Part shown: positions 33,946 to 45,315 of the stretch, one piece after another
Layout of the letters: every line of letters begins with the position of its first letter
How positions within the stretch are numbered: the stretch's first letter is position 1
The notes under the pieces: model-generated
The model's input: only the letters and a program-made list of their open reading frames with translations
Databases searched by the model: none
Told to the model about the DNA's origin: nothing
From: Malachius bipustulatus
Taxonomy: Eukaryota; Arthropoda; Insecta; Coleoptera; Melyridae
Direction: 5' to 3'
DNA length: 64,000 nt
NCBI GenBank assembly: GCA_910589415.1
Contig: OU342635.1
Coordinates: 14,446,001-14,510,000 of the forward strand
Translations under genes and position numbers: made by a program

Positions 33946-34531
33946 TACAGGGTGTACCAGCTCGATTTAGACAACGGTAAGGGCCGTGTAGGTCTCGTCA
34001 AGACGAAACGTTTTTTTATTTGAAGTTTTTGGATTTGGACCTTCGTTGCGGAAATATGGCCGACTTCCGGTTTTTAGTTTTTTGGCTCCAGTTTCGGCAT
34101 TTTTAGGTTCTCGCCCAAACTGAAACTAGTTTTGGAAACTCCTTAGCTTCAGTTACAACTTTCATATTGAAGTCAAGGTTCTATCTCTGTTGGATTCAAA
34201 ATCTTAATTTTTCAATTTGATTCAATTTGAATTGATTCAAAGACTTAAAATTTAAAGTCTTGGGCATGTCGCCATTTTGAATCCAACAGAGATAGAACCT
34301 CGACTTCAATATGAAAGTTGTAACTGAAGCTAAGGAGTTTCCAAAACTAGTTTCAGTTTGGGCGAGAACCTAAAAATGCCGAAACTGGAGCCAAAAAACT
34401 AAAAACCGGAAGTCGGCCATATTTCCGCAACGAAGGTCCAAATCCAAAAACTTCAAATAAAAAAACGTTTCGTCTTGACGAGACCTACACGGCCCTTACC
34501 GTTGTCTAAATCGAGCTGGTACACCCTGTAT
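33946..34531. mobile_element. foldback MITE, copy B of the 1216-1800 family
   Basis: Ends TACAGGGTGTACCAGC and GCTGGTACACCCTGTA. About 586 bases, matching copy A along the whole length with few differences. Here the ends are intact, whereas copy A has changes in the terminal CAGGGTG. The arms contain CGATTTAGACA, GGGCCGTGTAGG and AAACGTTTTTTTATTTGAAG. The near identity of arms and copies suggests recent activity. Confidence 0.9.
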
Positions 34532-34552
34532 AATTACCATAATATAATAACA

Positions 34553-35141
34553 TACAGGGTGTTGATTTTCAAAGCGGGCCATAGGGGATTAGCATTGCGA
34601 AAGTGGTTTTTGAGGATTCCTGCTCGCCGTTTAAACTGACAGAAATGGTTTTGGTATCAAAATGAAGCTAAAACTATTGCGCATAACGCTTGACATCAGA
34701 AATTAATTTAATTTCACGTTGTCTTCTAAAATTCTTCAGTAAAAATTCAAGTAATTGTTAATGTAATAGCATGCCTTGCCTAAACAATAATGACGTTTCT
34801 AGGTTTTGACAATCCAATAATAGAACCAAACTTTATTATTACCTACTGACTTATAAAGTTTTATTATTGGATTGTCGAAACGTAGAAACGTCATTATAGT
34901 TTAGGCAAGGCATGCTATTTTGTGATTAAACATTAACAATTACTTGAATTTTTACTGAATAATTTTAGAGGACAACGTGAAATTAAATTAATTTCTGATG
35001 TCAAGCGTTATGCGCAATAATTTTAGCTTCATTTTGATACCAAAACCATTTCTGTCAGTTTAAACGGCGAGCAGGAATCCTCAAAAACCACTTTCGCAAT
35101 GCTAATCCCCTATGGCCCGCTTTGAAAATCAACACCCTGTA
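34553..35141. mobile_element. foldback MITE immediately upstream of the UGT gene
   Basis: The ends TACAGGGTGTTGATTTTC and its reverse complement bound 589 bases that pair almost completely (arms about 285 bases, centre near 34845). It starts 22 bases after copy B ends and stops 266 bases before the UGT start codon, so it lies in the proximal promoter region. It is not related in its arms to copy B beyond the shared terminal TACAGGGTGT. Confidence 0.85.
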
Positions 35142-35407
35142 TATAAATTATATGTTATTGCTCTTTAAAAAAAATGGTCCTTTATTGGTATTACTAGTAG
35201 GTACGCCACTGTTTCTGATATTCAATTTGTTGAATCATGCCGCTGATTATGTTTCAAAATATATAACAAAGTGTTATCGTTATCAAGTTTGTGTACAATT
35301 TATAAAATCGAAAGTAGTTCTCAATCCAGTTTTTCTATAAATATAATATACAATATATTTTTTATACAAAATTTACAGAAATAAAGAAAAAGCATAATTA
35401 AACAAAA
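35142..35407 (+). promoter_or_regulatory. upstream region of the UGT gene
   Basis: This is a 266-base AT-rich spacer. TATAAATATAATAT near 35337-35350 is a plausible TATA region about 60 bases before the ATG. The start codon context is AACAAAAATG, good for insects. A hydrophobic frame earlier in this spacer (about 35155-35340) resembles a membrane segment but not a recognisable UGT tail. Confidence 0.35.
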
Positions 35408-37212
35408 ATGATTTTAAATAATTTAGTTCTTCTACTATTAATCTGCGTAAGATTTAACGTTGAAGGTGTCAATATTTTGGGTGTTTCAGCCACGATTTCT
35501 CCAAGTCATTACCTCTTCATGAGTAGTCTTTTGCTTCCGTTGGCTGATCAAGGATATAATGTGACTTTATTAACGCACGATACTGATAGATTTGAACATC
35601 CAAACTATACACATGTTTACATGGAAGGTAAGTATGAATTTTTTGAAAAAAAGTTTGAAGTTATTTAAATTAAATTAAAATTTCAGGAGCTTATGAGTTT
35701 GTCTACAAAGAGGTTTCGATACTCGATTTTATAGATATAAGTGCTAAGAATTCCATTGACGCATTTTTTGAGTTTGCAAACTTGATTTGTAAATATGAAT
35801 TTTCAACAAAAGGCTTGAAACAGTTGATGGATTATCCTCCGGATTTTAAATTCGATTTGATCATTATTGATTATATGACAAATCAATGTTTGTATCCACT
35901 TATTAATCGCTTCAAGAACCCTCCAGTTATTGGTCTGCGACCTTTTATTTCACAGCCATATGGTTATGAAAATGTCTGGCAGTCTTATATGCCGTTTTAT
36001 CTAAGAAGATACACTGATCATATGACTCTGTGGGAAAGAATTGAAAACACCTACTGGATGGCCTACACCAGCCTAATGAGGGAATACGTTTATTTTCCAG
36101 AGCAGAACAAAATAGCGAAGCAATATTTTGGAGAAAATATTCCCACTCTAGAAGAAATTGAAAGAAATATAAGTTTATTCATGGTGAACCATAATAGTGT
36201 ACTAAATTATCCTCTAGCGTTTCCTCCAAATATTATTCCCGTGGGTGGTTTGCAAATTGCTAATAAACCATTACCAAAAGTAATACTTAATTTTTTTATC
36301 TCAAAATTTGAAAAAATTCAAAATGAATATAAAATTTCAGAATATCAAAGATATTTTAGATGAGGCTGAAAATGGCGTGATAATATTATCATTTGGAACA
36401 AACATCAAGTCATCATTATTGGGATCTGAGAATCTAAACTCTCTCTTAAATGCTTTCGGAAAGTTGAACGAAACTGTCATCTGGAAGTTTGAAGAAGATA
36501 CTTTAGAAAACGTACCCAAAAATGTAATTATACGAAAATAGTTACCTCAAAGTGATATGCTAGGTAATTTTGTGCTTTAGCAGAGAATATATTTTCTAAT
36601 CTTGAGCTCTGTTCACTTACTTACAGGCCATCCTAATGTTAAGTTGGCAATCCTGCATGCAGGGCTTTTAAGTTCACAAGAAGCTGTTTATTATGGACTG
36701 CCATTAGTTCTAACAGCTTTTGCATTTGATCAAATTAACAATGTACATAATCTTGTTAATAAAGGCATTGCTATGGAACTTCGATTCGATGATCTCAAAA
36801 ATTCTGATATTGTTTATAGCACTATAGTAAAAGCTCTTAACGATGAGAAGTGAGTCGAAAAAACAATTTAATAATAATAAAATTACTCTAACCTATGTTT
36901 AATTTTTTTAGATTAGCAACCAATGCCAAGAAACTGTCTCTGCTTTACAGGGATCAACCCCAAAAAACTTTAGATTTGGCCATTTATTGGGTTAAATATA
37001 TGATCAAGCACGGATCTGCAAAACATTTTGATTTAGCAACTAGGGACATGAATTTAATTCAGTATCTTAATTTAGACTTAGTGCTCTTAGTTCTAGTTAC
37101 TATCTCATTTTTGTTATTTTGTTTAATTTATTTACCGTGTAGAATATTTGGTCGCATTTTACGCAAAACGCGCACGAATTGCGACCAAGCAAGAAATAAG
37201 AAAAATAAATAG
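35408..37212 (+). CDS. UDP-glycosyltransferase (UGT), five exons, with one in-frame TAG
   Basis: The family transfers sugar, usually glucose in insects, from UDP-sugar to small lipophilic molecules in the ER lumen, for detoxification, pigment or hormone handling. Exons: 35408-35627, 35687-36279, 36341-36563, 36627-36849, 36912-37212. All four introns are GT-AG and 59 to 77 bases, and the joined frame is 1560 bases (519 residues), normal for the family. Seen: signal peptide (1-20), catalytic histidine H34 in SPSH, partner aspartate D135, LDEAENGVIILSFGT at the start of the sugar-nucleotide domain, LPQSDMLGHPNV, HAG (356-358), donor-contacting DQ (380-381), a C-terminal membrane helix (about 476-496) and a KKNK dilysine ER-retention tail. 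Odd: codon 338 is TAG (36539-36541) where the family has the tryptophan of WxPQ, one base from TGG. Everything else is intact, so this is either a very young null allele or a sequence error. Confidence 0.9.
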
Positions 37213-37267
37213 ATTTCGAATTGCCGAATTTCAAATTATTTTTTTTAAGTAATAAGTAATTACAAGA

Positions 37268-37273
37268 AATAAA
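37268..37273 (+). terminator. polyadenylation signal of the UGT gene
   Basis: AATAAA lies 56 bases after the stop codon, the expected place for the 3' end signal of a short insect 3' UTR. Confidence 0.6.
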
Positions 37274-37839
37274 CTGGTTTTTCAGAGCAGTACAGTTTTC
37301 CAGCAAGAATTGAATGAAAAACAAGATGTGGTGGTAAATATTGAACGATGTTAGCATTTCAATTTCTCCTGGGCCACAATAACGTGATGTTAACGCATTT
37401 CGTTCCTTCAACACTTGGTAAACATATTTCCCTTGTGATCTGTCGTTTCTTTGAACTAATGTTGAAGGAATTGACATCACAGCTAGGATCTTCTTATAGT
37501 GTCTCTACTTTCAATTCCATTCGAGCAACTTTACACCATCCAATGATAATTTTTTTTAGAAGTTTTAGGTATGTTTTTTTGCGCTTTTATACCTCTTATA
37601 TTATTACAGGGTGATCTCTACATGACGTACACTCGCGAATCAGAGTCCAGATAAGTTGATAGAACATTTAATTAATATGCTTAGAAATTATAACAATAAT
37701 AATTATTATTATAATTTTGCAACAAAAAATATAACCGTATACAGTGTGTATACCACTTATTGAATAAAATTCATAGTCCAGAAAAAAATATTTTTGAGAA
37801 AAAAGCTGCTAGGACACGTCAACTTTAATTTTTTATGGA
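37274..37839. other. no supported gene; left part of an older repeat
   Basis: TACAGGGTGATCTC near 37605 and a GAATAAAATTCATA block near 37762 resemble element ends and a repeat seen again at 41635 and 41855. No complete element is defined. Confidence 0.35.
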
Positions 37840-38027
37840 CAATTTACATTTAACGGCAACTACACGGTCCGAGCCGAGGGTTCAACGTGGACGTGCATTT
37901 TTATTAATAAATGAATTTTGTATGGTTGTCAGATGTGAATGCAGCCGTTCAAAATTCATTTATTAATAAAAAGGTACGTCCACGTTGAACACCTGCGGCC
38001 CGCGTTCGTGCCGTTAGATGTAAATTG
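37840..38027. mobile_element. 188-base foldback element nested in an older repeat
   Basis: The arms of about 80 bases (CAATTTACAT, TAACGGCA, GTTCAACGTGGACGT, TTATTAATAAATGAATTTTG) are mirrored around a loop near 37921-37950. Flanks TTAATTTTTTATG and TTTATGTGGCATC join to match one continuous stretch at 41695-41725, showing the foldback inserted into an older copy of that repeat. Confidence 0.75.
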
Positions 38028-38945
38028 ACCTTTATGTGGCATCTTTAAAGCCTTAAATTGAATTTTAACCCTTATTACCATTTTTGGTATATTTTTTTAA
38101 ATGGCAACCTACTGAAATGGATCGCACCTAGGTAGGATGAGAAGGAAAATATTTCCTTCGCCATCATTAAATCGGCCCAAATCGAAAAAGCAAACAGTGC
38201 AAGAATTAGGTAAGGTAATTAAAACGCAGCCACCCGCCGTTACATCGAGTAAACGATCCCCGTCAGCTCATTAAATATTCATAAAATAGAAGCGCTCTAG
38301 CTAGTGGAGTTCCAGCACTTTTAACAACATCGAAGAGACGGCCACCGCAAGGGTAGATAAATATTGCCAGATGTCTTTATAAATGCGCCTCGCGCCTATT
38401 GAAAGAACAGGCTGACCTAGAAACAGACCGGGTAGAAGATTTTTGTGGAATCATGAATCAAACAACAACTTCATGCAAGGACAATAGTAACTCGTTAGGT
38501 ATCACAACCATGAAAATGAAAATTACACCAATCGATAAAACGAATAAATAAATGGCAACAGCCGAAAATTCGCTGCGGTCCCGAAACAGTAAGTAGGTGA
38601 AAATGCGAAATGAAAGTTAAGCCGGTGTAATTAAAATAGCTAGACACAATGGAAAGGTACAGAACGCGTTGACCGATTTGAAGGAAAATTGAGGTAGTTC
38701 AGGCTTAGGACAATTCAGTAAGGTAGCCGCGAGGTCAAATCGCTAAGTCCCGTGATTAGGGAAATATGATTAAGAAATCAATCACGGTATAGGGCAGTGC
38801 CAATAAGGTGCATTGTTGCGTGTCGTGTTTTAGAAAGCGGCCCGCTGCTTCTATAAAAGCAGACGTCTTAGAGCAAACCGGGCAGATGAAGATCAGCTTC
38901 CAAGCAGGTCGCATCTGACTCCTTAACCCTTTAGTCGTTGTCCAG
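38028..38945. other. no supported gene; one TATA-like site
   Basis: TATAAAAG at 38852-38859 followed by GCAGACGTC is a core-promoter-like match. It could belong to the LTR of a decayed retrotransposon, since the following 2.5 kb is full of duplications but has no intact frame. Confidence 0.35.
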
Positions 38946-39185
38946 AGATGGCATATGTGAACTCCAGATAACGACTCCTTCTTAACCAGCAGTTTGGCCA
39001 GAGATGACTTTATGTGAACTCCAGCCTAACTGTCCTTCTTCAACCTGAGAATTTCCATTGCCAATTTAGTTAGGATAAAATAGCACCCAAACAAACTTCT
39101 AATCACAATAATTCTTACCCAGTGATTCGGTCAGAGACGACTTATGTGAACTCCAGCCGAATCATCCTTCCTAAAACCCAGGAAA
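38946..39185. repeat. three-copy direct repeat with CAGAGATGACTTATGTGAAC
   Basis: CAGAGATG/ACG followed by TATGTGAACTCCAG and a CTCCTTCTT-like end recurs near 38944, 38999 and 39131. Spacing is irregular (about 55 and 132 bases). Confidence 0.65.
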
Positions 39186-40429
39186 AACCCCTTGAGAAAT
39201 TAATTAGGGCAGATATCATTGCAACCACATTTCCGACAACGTAAAACAATCAACCCTCTCCGCAATGTTCACGTGCACAGGCCCCATTTTAAATCAAATA
39301 AAATTATCAGCTAGGTATTAGGCGGCACCACAGTAGGTACCTACGCAATTACGTCAATAAATAGAAATAAACCAAGTTAGGCAGGAAACAGAAATACTTC
39401 AACAAATAATTACAAATTCACGTATTGGAAATCGAGATAGAGCTAGGAAGAAAGTGAACCCAGGTCAGGGATTAAATAAAACGGCCTGTGATTAGAAATA
39501 ATTCAGTCATCCTAATTTTCCAAGAATCCGAGTATACTTAGTGCAAATTTTAGGCAGGAAGCAGTCCCTTTAAATAATACGAGTTAGAAAGTGAAAACGA
39601 GCCATTCTTCCCATTGTGTGGCGCTATATGACAGGAACTCGCAACAGTAGGTTGCACTCTCAGATAGAACCAAGCAAGCTAAGGCAGCGTTGTCAGATGT
39701 AGCACCCGCTACATACATTATTAGGAAATACCAGTTCCATTACAACACCCATTTAGGATTCATGATAGGTACTCGATTATCACACGTGGGGGAGGCATTC
39801 ATCTCGATGTCCAGATGGAGACCTCAGAGGGCCGGAAAAAGAGCAGGACTCTTTAAAGTGGAAATCGTAGCACGCCACGGGGCAATAAAACACCCGCAGC
39901 GTAGGATGGCAAATCAGCGAATAGGGAATCCAAGTCACCAAAATTAGACCGACCTCGAGAATGGGTAAAGCCAATTTAGATTCAAAAACCAAATTGATCA
40001 TTATAAGGTCGTTTTTCCAAATCTCTTCTAACCAGATTTTATACACACTGAATCTTATGTGACAAACGCTATTATTATGTTTCTCATCATACTATCTACG
40101 CTCTTTGGGGTAATAGCAGGCCGACGTACTCGTGTTACTGGCAGACCGGTGGCTGGTACCGATACAAAAGATTAAGTAATTTGTCTGTAAACAAGCCTAA
40201 ACACGAATGATAAACAAAAGTCCAGCATTTTCAATCATTAACTAGATTAATGGTTAATAAAGAGTCGTGGTCTGTAGTATGGTCAGCTAATAATCACGTT
40301 GAGGGACAAAGATTTTCGAGAGAGAACGGAGCCAACATGCTCTTGGTAATAAATCAAGGTGTGTAGAAAAATCCACAATAATACAGTTGATTAAGGTTTC
40401 AATCTGAAAAGCACTCGAATGACGAGTAA
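39186..40429. other. no supported gene
   Basis: An 85-residue plus frame at 39690-39947 is basic and without motif. The sequence is more GC-balanced than typical intergenic DNA here and may be decayed retroelement. Confidence 0.35.
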
Positions 40430-40615
40430 GGTAAAATAATTATGTGACGTAAAAGGTCGCCTTACGGGGCAGCATCGACAGGTGCAATAAAAGGTATAAC
40501 AGTGACAAATGCCTAAGGGCAAGGTAACATATGTGACATAAAGGTCGCCTGACGAGGCAGCATCGACGGGTGCAATAAAAGGTAGAACAAGACAAATAAC
40601 AACAAGGTACATAAA
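40430..40615. repeat. two direct copies of a GGTCGCC-GCAGCATCGAC unit
   Basis: TATGTGACxTAAAxGGTCGCC, GGGGCAGCATCGAC/GAGGCAGCATCGAC and GGTGCAATAAAAGGTA occur at about 40440 and 40530, spacing about 90 bases. Long minus-strand reading through both gives an internally repeated 129-residue frame without a known domain. Confidence 0.65.
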
Positions 40616-40985
40616 GTGATAACTAAATACAGTATCACCCAGGTTATGAATTAAATAAACGGAGGTGAAATAAACGGAGGTGAAATAATTCACACTCCTA
40701 GGTAAATCAACTGTGAAAATAAAATCATTAAATAAAAGAGAATCGGAAGGAACGATTTTATAAAAGATACAAGTCAACATTCAGGAGAAGTGGCAACCCC
40801 GTACTCGAATGAGCCTCGCATCTTAAGCTGCCCGAATCCCCGTAACCGAACACGAACCGCTGTAGCTCGGTAGCCGAACTGCCGCCAGCCGTCTTGGCGC
40901 GATATTCAACCCGAGTCAAATCCACAGGGCGACCCCGCTAGCCATACAGGGCGATTCTTCCGGTTGAAAATACACGATAATTTCT
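40616..40985. other. no supported gene
   Basis: Moderately GC-rich, with a short GGAGGTGAAATAA duplication near 40670. No recognised feature. Confidence 0.35.
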
Positions 40986-40989
40986 TACG

Positions 40990-41260
40990 AGAAATTGAAT
41001 AGGCAAACTAAGACAGACATTCCCGCCATAGCCCGGGTAGTCTGTAACCAACATGGTTGTATTCTTTAATTAATTCAAGCAGTTGTTTGAAATGAAATCA
41101 AAGAAAACAGAAAAAGGAAATTAGGCAAGGAAAATCATTGAATAGGCAAACAAGACAGACATTCCCGTCATATCCCGGGTAGTCTGTAACCAACATTGTT
41201 GTATTCTTTAATTAATTCAAGCAGTTGCTTGAAATGAAATCAAAGTAGATTTCCCCGCTT
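40990..41260. repeat. two direct copies of an about 110-base unit
   Basis: ATTGAATAGGCAAAC, AGACAGACATTCCCG, CCCGGGTAGTCTGTAACCAA and TTAATTAATTCAAGCAGTTG appear at about 40993 and 41139 in the same order with few differences. The period is about 146 bases, with about 35 unrelated bases between. Confidence 0.75.
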
Positions 41261-41510
41261 TTCCGAAAGAAATCCCAATCAACCGAGATACAATGAGTCA
41301 TAGTAGGTTCTTTTGCGCATCCGTTTCGGCCATACTAATCCTGGCATACCTCAATCAAAAAGCAGGGGTGACTACGGTAAAAACTACGGTAAACACAACG
41401 AGGAAAACACAACGGTCCTATTAGAGGAAACCCAGAGGTAAATAGACGATCACAGTGGCTTTTTGCCACAGACCATGAGGCCCGGGTCCTCTTCGTTACA
41501 CTACCGTATT
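41261..41510. other. no supported gene
   Basis: Short local duplications (CTACGGTAAA, ACACAACG) but nothing recognised. Confidence 0.35.
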
Positions 41511-41514
41511 TGGT

Positions 41515-41880
41515 AGTCCGGATTTTTTGAGTAAGACGACACCTCAGAAGTGAGGTAAAAGTTGATAGTTTTTCATATACAGGATGATTAATTGTAAATT
41601 GAAAGTGAGGTAGGTACCTACTCTTTTATGGAATAGAATTCATAATTCGGAAAAAAACTTCTTTTGCGGGAAAAGCTCATACACTTTAACTTACTTTTAT
41701 TTTTTATTTGGCATCATTCCTCAATGTAATTTTTTCCCGTCACTATTTGGGCATTTTTTTAAACGGCAGATTACCGTTTTTGAGCTGAAAATTGATCGTC
41801 CGGATTTTTCTGAGTATGAGGAGACCGCGAAAGTGGGTCAAAAATCGATAAAATTGGAATAAAATTCATAATTCGAAAGC
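41515..41880. repeat. two diverged tandem copies, about 283-base period
   Basis: GTCCGGATTTTT-TGAGTA, a GxGGTCAAAA-like block and AATTCATAATTCG occur at 41515-41645 and again at 41798-41875. The same AATTCATA block occurs at 37762, so this is part of a dispersed repeat family. Confidence 0.55.
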
Positions 41881-43079
41881 AAACAAAAATTAAGTTCAAA
41901 ACTGGATTTTAATTTGTTAGTAAAAAAATAAAACCGAGTATTGAACTTAATTTGGGTTCTTCAGAGTCCATTTGTAATCAGGGATTCCAAAACTTGGCGC
42001 TTCGGCCAATCAGCTAAAAGGACAGCCGGCCTACTTGTCGAAAATTTTCTCCTTTGGCTAAATTAGCTTGTTCTCGAAGTCTAAATTGCCAGAGTGAAGC
42101 CACATTTACTTACCAACATATAATTAAAACTCTTCCCTATTGAAAAAAAATCGACAAATTCTAGCATTAGGATTGCACAATTTTCTGATAATAGTGATTT
42201 ATTAAATTATGAACTGAAAAAGGATCGATCAATATTTAATGGTATTAGGAATATAAGTACGTGATAAACATGTAAACTAAAATACCAACGTGATAAACAT
42301 TGGGCTGCATTTTGGATGAATCTTTTCCCCTGATCTGCTAAGAACAGCTTTATTTCCAAGGGGCAGATTTAGGATAGTGTTGAGTTGTCAAATGAGGGAA
42401 ATCCTAATTTAGTATACTGACTCCTTTATTTTTAACGAAGCAGGTAAACAAAGAGTTTCTCAATCTATCTCCTGATTCTCTTGTAGGTGGAGGTGTAACG
42501 GCAAGGGCTTGTAACCGGTGTTAGGATCTGCTAAGGGACCGATGTTTAATTCAATACAGATTAAAGTAGAGAGTTAATCTCCGCAAAGCGACGAACGGCT
42601 TATTTGATCTTCCTACTGACCTTCCTCCTGTATCCCTAATTTTCGGTCCACCGCCTAGTCATCTTAAATATTCATTAACTTCCTGAGAGAAGTTACAAAG
42701 CGAATTAATGATAAAAACACATATAGGCAGTAACGGATTTAGGGGAAGCTATGCAGTTATATTCATCAAGGACTCAGTGCTCGTTCAACTTTTCTTACAC
42801 GACTGTTTTCAGAGGGAATATAATTATAGGGGTACGCGTATTTATTTATTATCGTTAATAAAAATTATAACTTTAAAACAAATTAACAAAATGTGATCAA
42901 TAAATTTTTTCATACACGACGATACATCAGAAGAATTAAATCAGAAGAAACCTGGCAAGTACTCCATTAGTATTTGGATAATCTCGTTCCTCGTATTTGG
43001 TTTGGGAAATTTAACGCAGTTTATTTCGAGGTAAATTTAAAATGCGTGATATAGTACTAGTCGGTGATATAATAAAGTA
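41881..43079. other. no supported gene
   Basis: No coding or structured element was recognised on either strand. Confidence 0.4.
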
Positions 43080-43250
43080 TGATGCAGGGCAGGGTAGGGT
43101 AATCAACATGGGAGATTGGAGCACAGAGCGCAGACATATCGGATAGTTGATAGTCGTCAATCAGGGCCAACGCAGATTGGCAAATGCCCGGACTGACACT
43201 GATGCAGATGTCGATTTGCGAGGCGCGGTTTTTGCGGTATAAACATGTAC
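43080..43250. promoter_or_regulatory. GC-richer island, possible regulatory element
   Basis: A compact block with GGGCAGGGTAGGG, several GCAGAT and CAGACAT strings and a GCGAGGCGCGG run lies between AT-rich flanks. No frame or repeat explains it. The regulatory role is only a compositional guess. Confidence 0.2.
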
Positions 43251-45160
43251 TTTACGAGTATAGTCGGACTGAACATGAGCGGTGGGATTGGTGATCCAGC
43301 CATGCAAGGTTCACCCCGGTTAAATATGTCTTTAACCCTTGGCTCGATATATAGGTATATCGCTTATATTGGGATTACCATCACCACTACCAGCCTAATC
43401 AATGGATGTTTATCCGAATACTATTTTGTTATTACTGGATTATCGCTGTTTCGATCCTAATTTATTTCCAATTCTTTTCATCACATATGCATGCAAGAAG
43501 AACTAAAAAAGAGTGACGCAGTTTTACGTCCCCTTTTTACGTTTTTTTATTCTTGATATACTTTTAGAAACTGATATCCCCGCCCTGGGCCCTTTTTAAA
43601 CACCCTGTAACTAACATGTCTTAGATAATAATATTAATTATAAGCTGAGTAGAATTAAAAGTTAAAAAAAATAACAAGTGGGCAATACGATTTGCTCCTT
43701 TGCTTTAAAGTTCAGAGTCTCGTCAAATTCACATCACCGATTGTATATCAAATAAAGAATTACGAGTTAAATTCGCAAAAGAAATGTAATTTTTCAAACG
43801 TCACATGCAAAATATGATTTTGATCTTCTTTATGTCCCGCGGGAGTTGTCTTCAATAAATACATCGATTTTATTACTGAAACAAGGCAGCGATTCATGAA
43901 ATCCAATAACAGTTGTACTTCTTCACAGCACAGCAAGAGAGAGTTTTGCGTAGCAATCGCCGGGATATTGACTGATCTGTCACACGTGTCCCCTTGCAGT
44001 TTATATCTGCGGATTGTCCTCCCATCAGAGGTGAACTGTGTGCTCCCGCCACACAAAGTATAGAGGTGGAGGGTAAAGGAAAAGCGAGATCTATGGCAGG
44101 GTCTTAATTGGCGCAGCCAAAGTAACAGAGGCCATTGATTTCGTTGATTGTGTGTCCACTACTTAGGTCACAGGACACGTTTATTGTACCTCTATATATT
44201 TAACTTCAGAGGAGGCATTAATACCTTGCCAACAATGGCCTACACTGACAACAACTCCCGCTGTCTGTACTAACTGAATATTTTATCTTATAACTCTCGT
44301 GATTTGTTCAACAAAGTTTCTTAAGTTTTTTGAAGTTTGTCGTATTTTTAAATAGCAACTCTGTAAGACATAAATCGGAAATTTTAGCGAAACTATTTTG
44401 TTTTTATGGAAGCCTCAAATAAATACATTTTGCCTTTCACACGAGACTTCTTGTATTCTCCGTTTTATACTTTTACTTCTTGATCTCTCATAAACTGACC
44501 TTAATATTCTTTTTCTATCTATTTTAAAATTACATGTCCCTATTTTAACTTTTTATATACAGGTGGCTTAATCTCGGTGTGATAATAAGGAATCTCCATA
44601 ACTATAAGAGATTATACCCATCACTATAAAGAGATACAGGATGACTGCCTGTGCATCCTCGATCTCTTTTTTTTTTTAACGTTACGGTAAAAACTAAAAT
44701 CGTCTTTTGTTTTCTGGTATTTGTTCCAAAAACTGGAGTTTCCAATTTTTCGTCTTTTCACACTCCGTCCTTTAGGTATATAGTTATTATTCTACGGTAT
44801 AGAAATGTAAAAAAATTGTTCTTTCTCTTACTTACCTATACACGCAGCAATTGACGTCATCTAGTCCAGAAGGCTAGTGATGAGCACGGGCATACCTGAA
44901 AAATGGAAAATTTACGTAAAATTTTCGAAAAACTCTGTTTATTACAATTTACAAATGCTTATTAGACATTTAGTTGCACTTAGGAACGACCAAGAGCAAA
45001 GTTTTAAGCGAGTATAGGCTACATTTTCACATTAAATGTTTCTGATGGGATAGCTCCAGGGATAGGTATTACAAAATTCTTAAAACGTTCATTGATTAAA
45101 TCATAAACATCAAATCATCTTTATGATATTATTGATACTTTATAAATGATTCTCTTCTTC
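43251..45160. other. no supported gene
   Basis: CACCCTGTA at about 43605 is an isolated element end. The 98-residue minus frame at 43760-44056 and the 67-residue plus frame at 44651-44854 have no recognised motif. Confidence 0.35.
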
Positions 45161-45169
45161 TATTCCCTA

Positions 45170-45315
45170 CTGACTTTCGCATGCATAATACTACATTGAT
45201 TAGCGGTTGAACGAAATAGTGTATTGTGAAACAAGTGCGGAAAAGAGAAAATTTCTCACGAGTGTGAAATTTCTTTTCCGCACGTGCTACATACAGTACT
45301 TTTCCTACGACCACA
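45170..45315 (-). repeat. dispersed repeat with a strong hairpin
   Basis: GTGCGGAAAAGAGAAA at about 45235 and its near-complement TTTCTTTTCCGCAC ending near 45284 form a hairpin with about 20 paired bases. In the minus orientation the flank reads TCGTAGGAAAAGTAC and a GTAGCACGTG block, matching 46606-46650 on the plus strand. Confidence 0.6.

Noticed and set aside
31770..35211. hAT-type element bounded by CAGTGGCGTA and TACGCCACTG
   Set aside because: Only 10 bases match between the ends and the flanking 8-base sequences differ. Several complete MITEs lie between. No transposase.
35155..35340. C-terminal exon of a second, upstream UGT
   Set aside because: The frame is hydrophobic with a basic end, as a UGT tail would be, but no residues align with the conserved pre-membrane segment and no acceptor was found.
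40391..40780. 129-residue minus-strand gene with internal repeat
   Set aside because: The internal repeat is the DNA duplication at 40430-40615 and no domain is visible.
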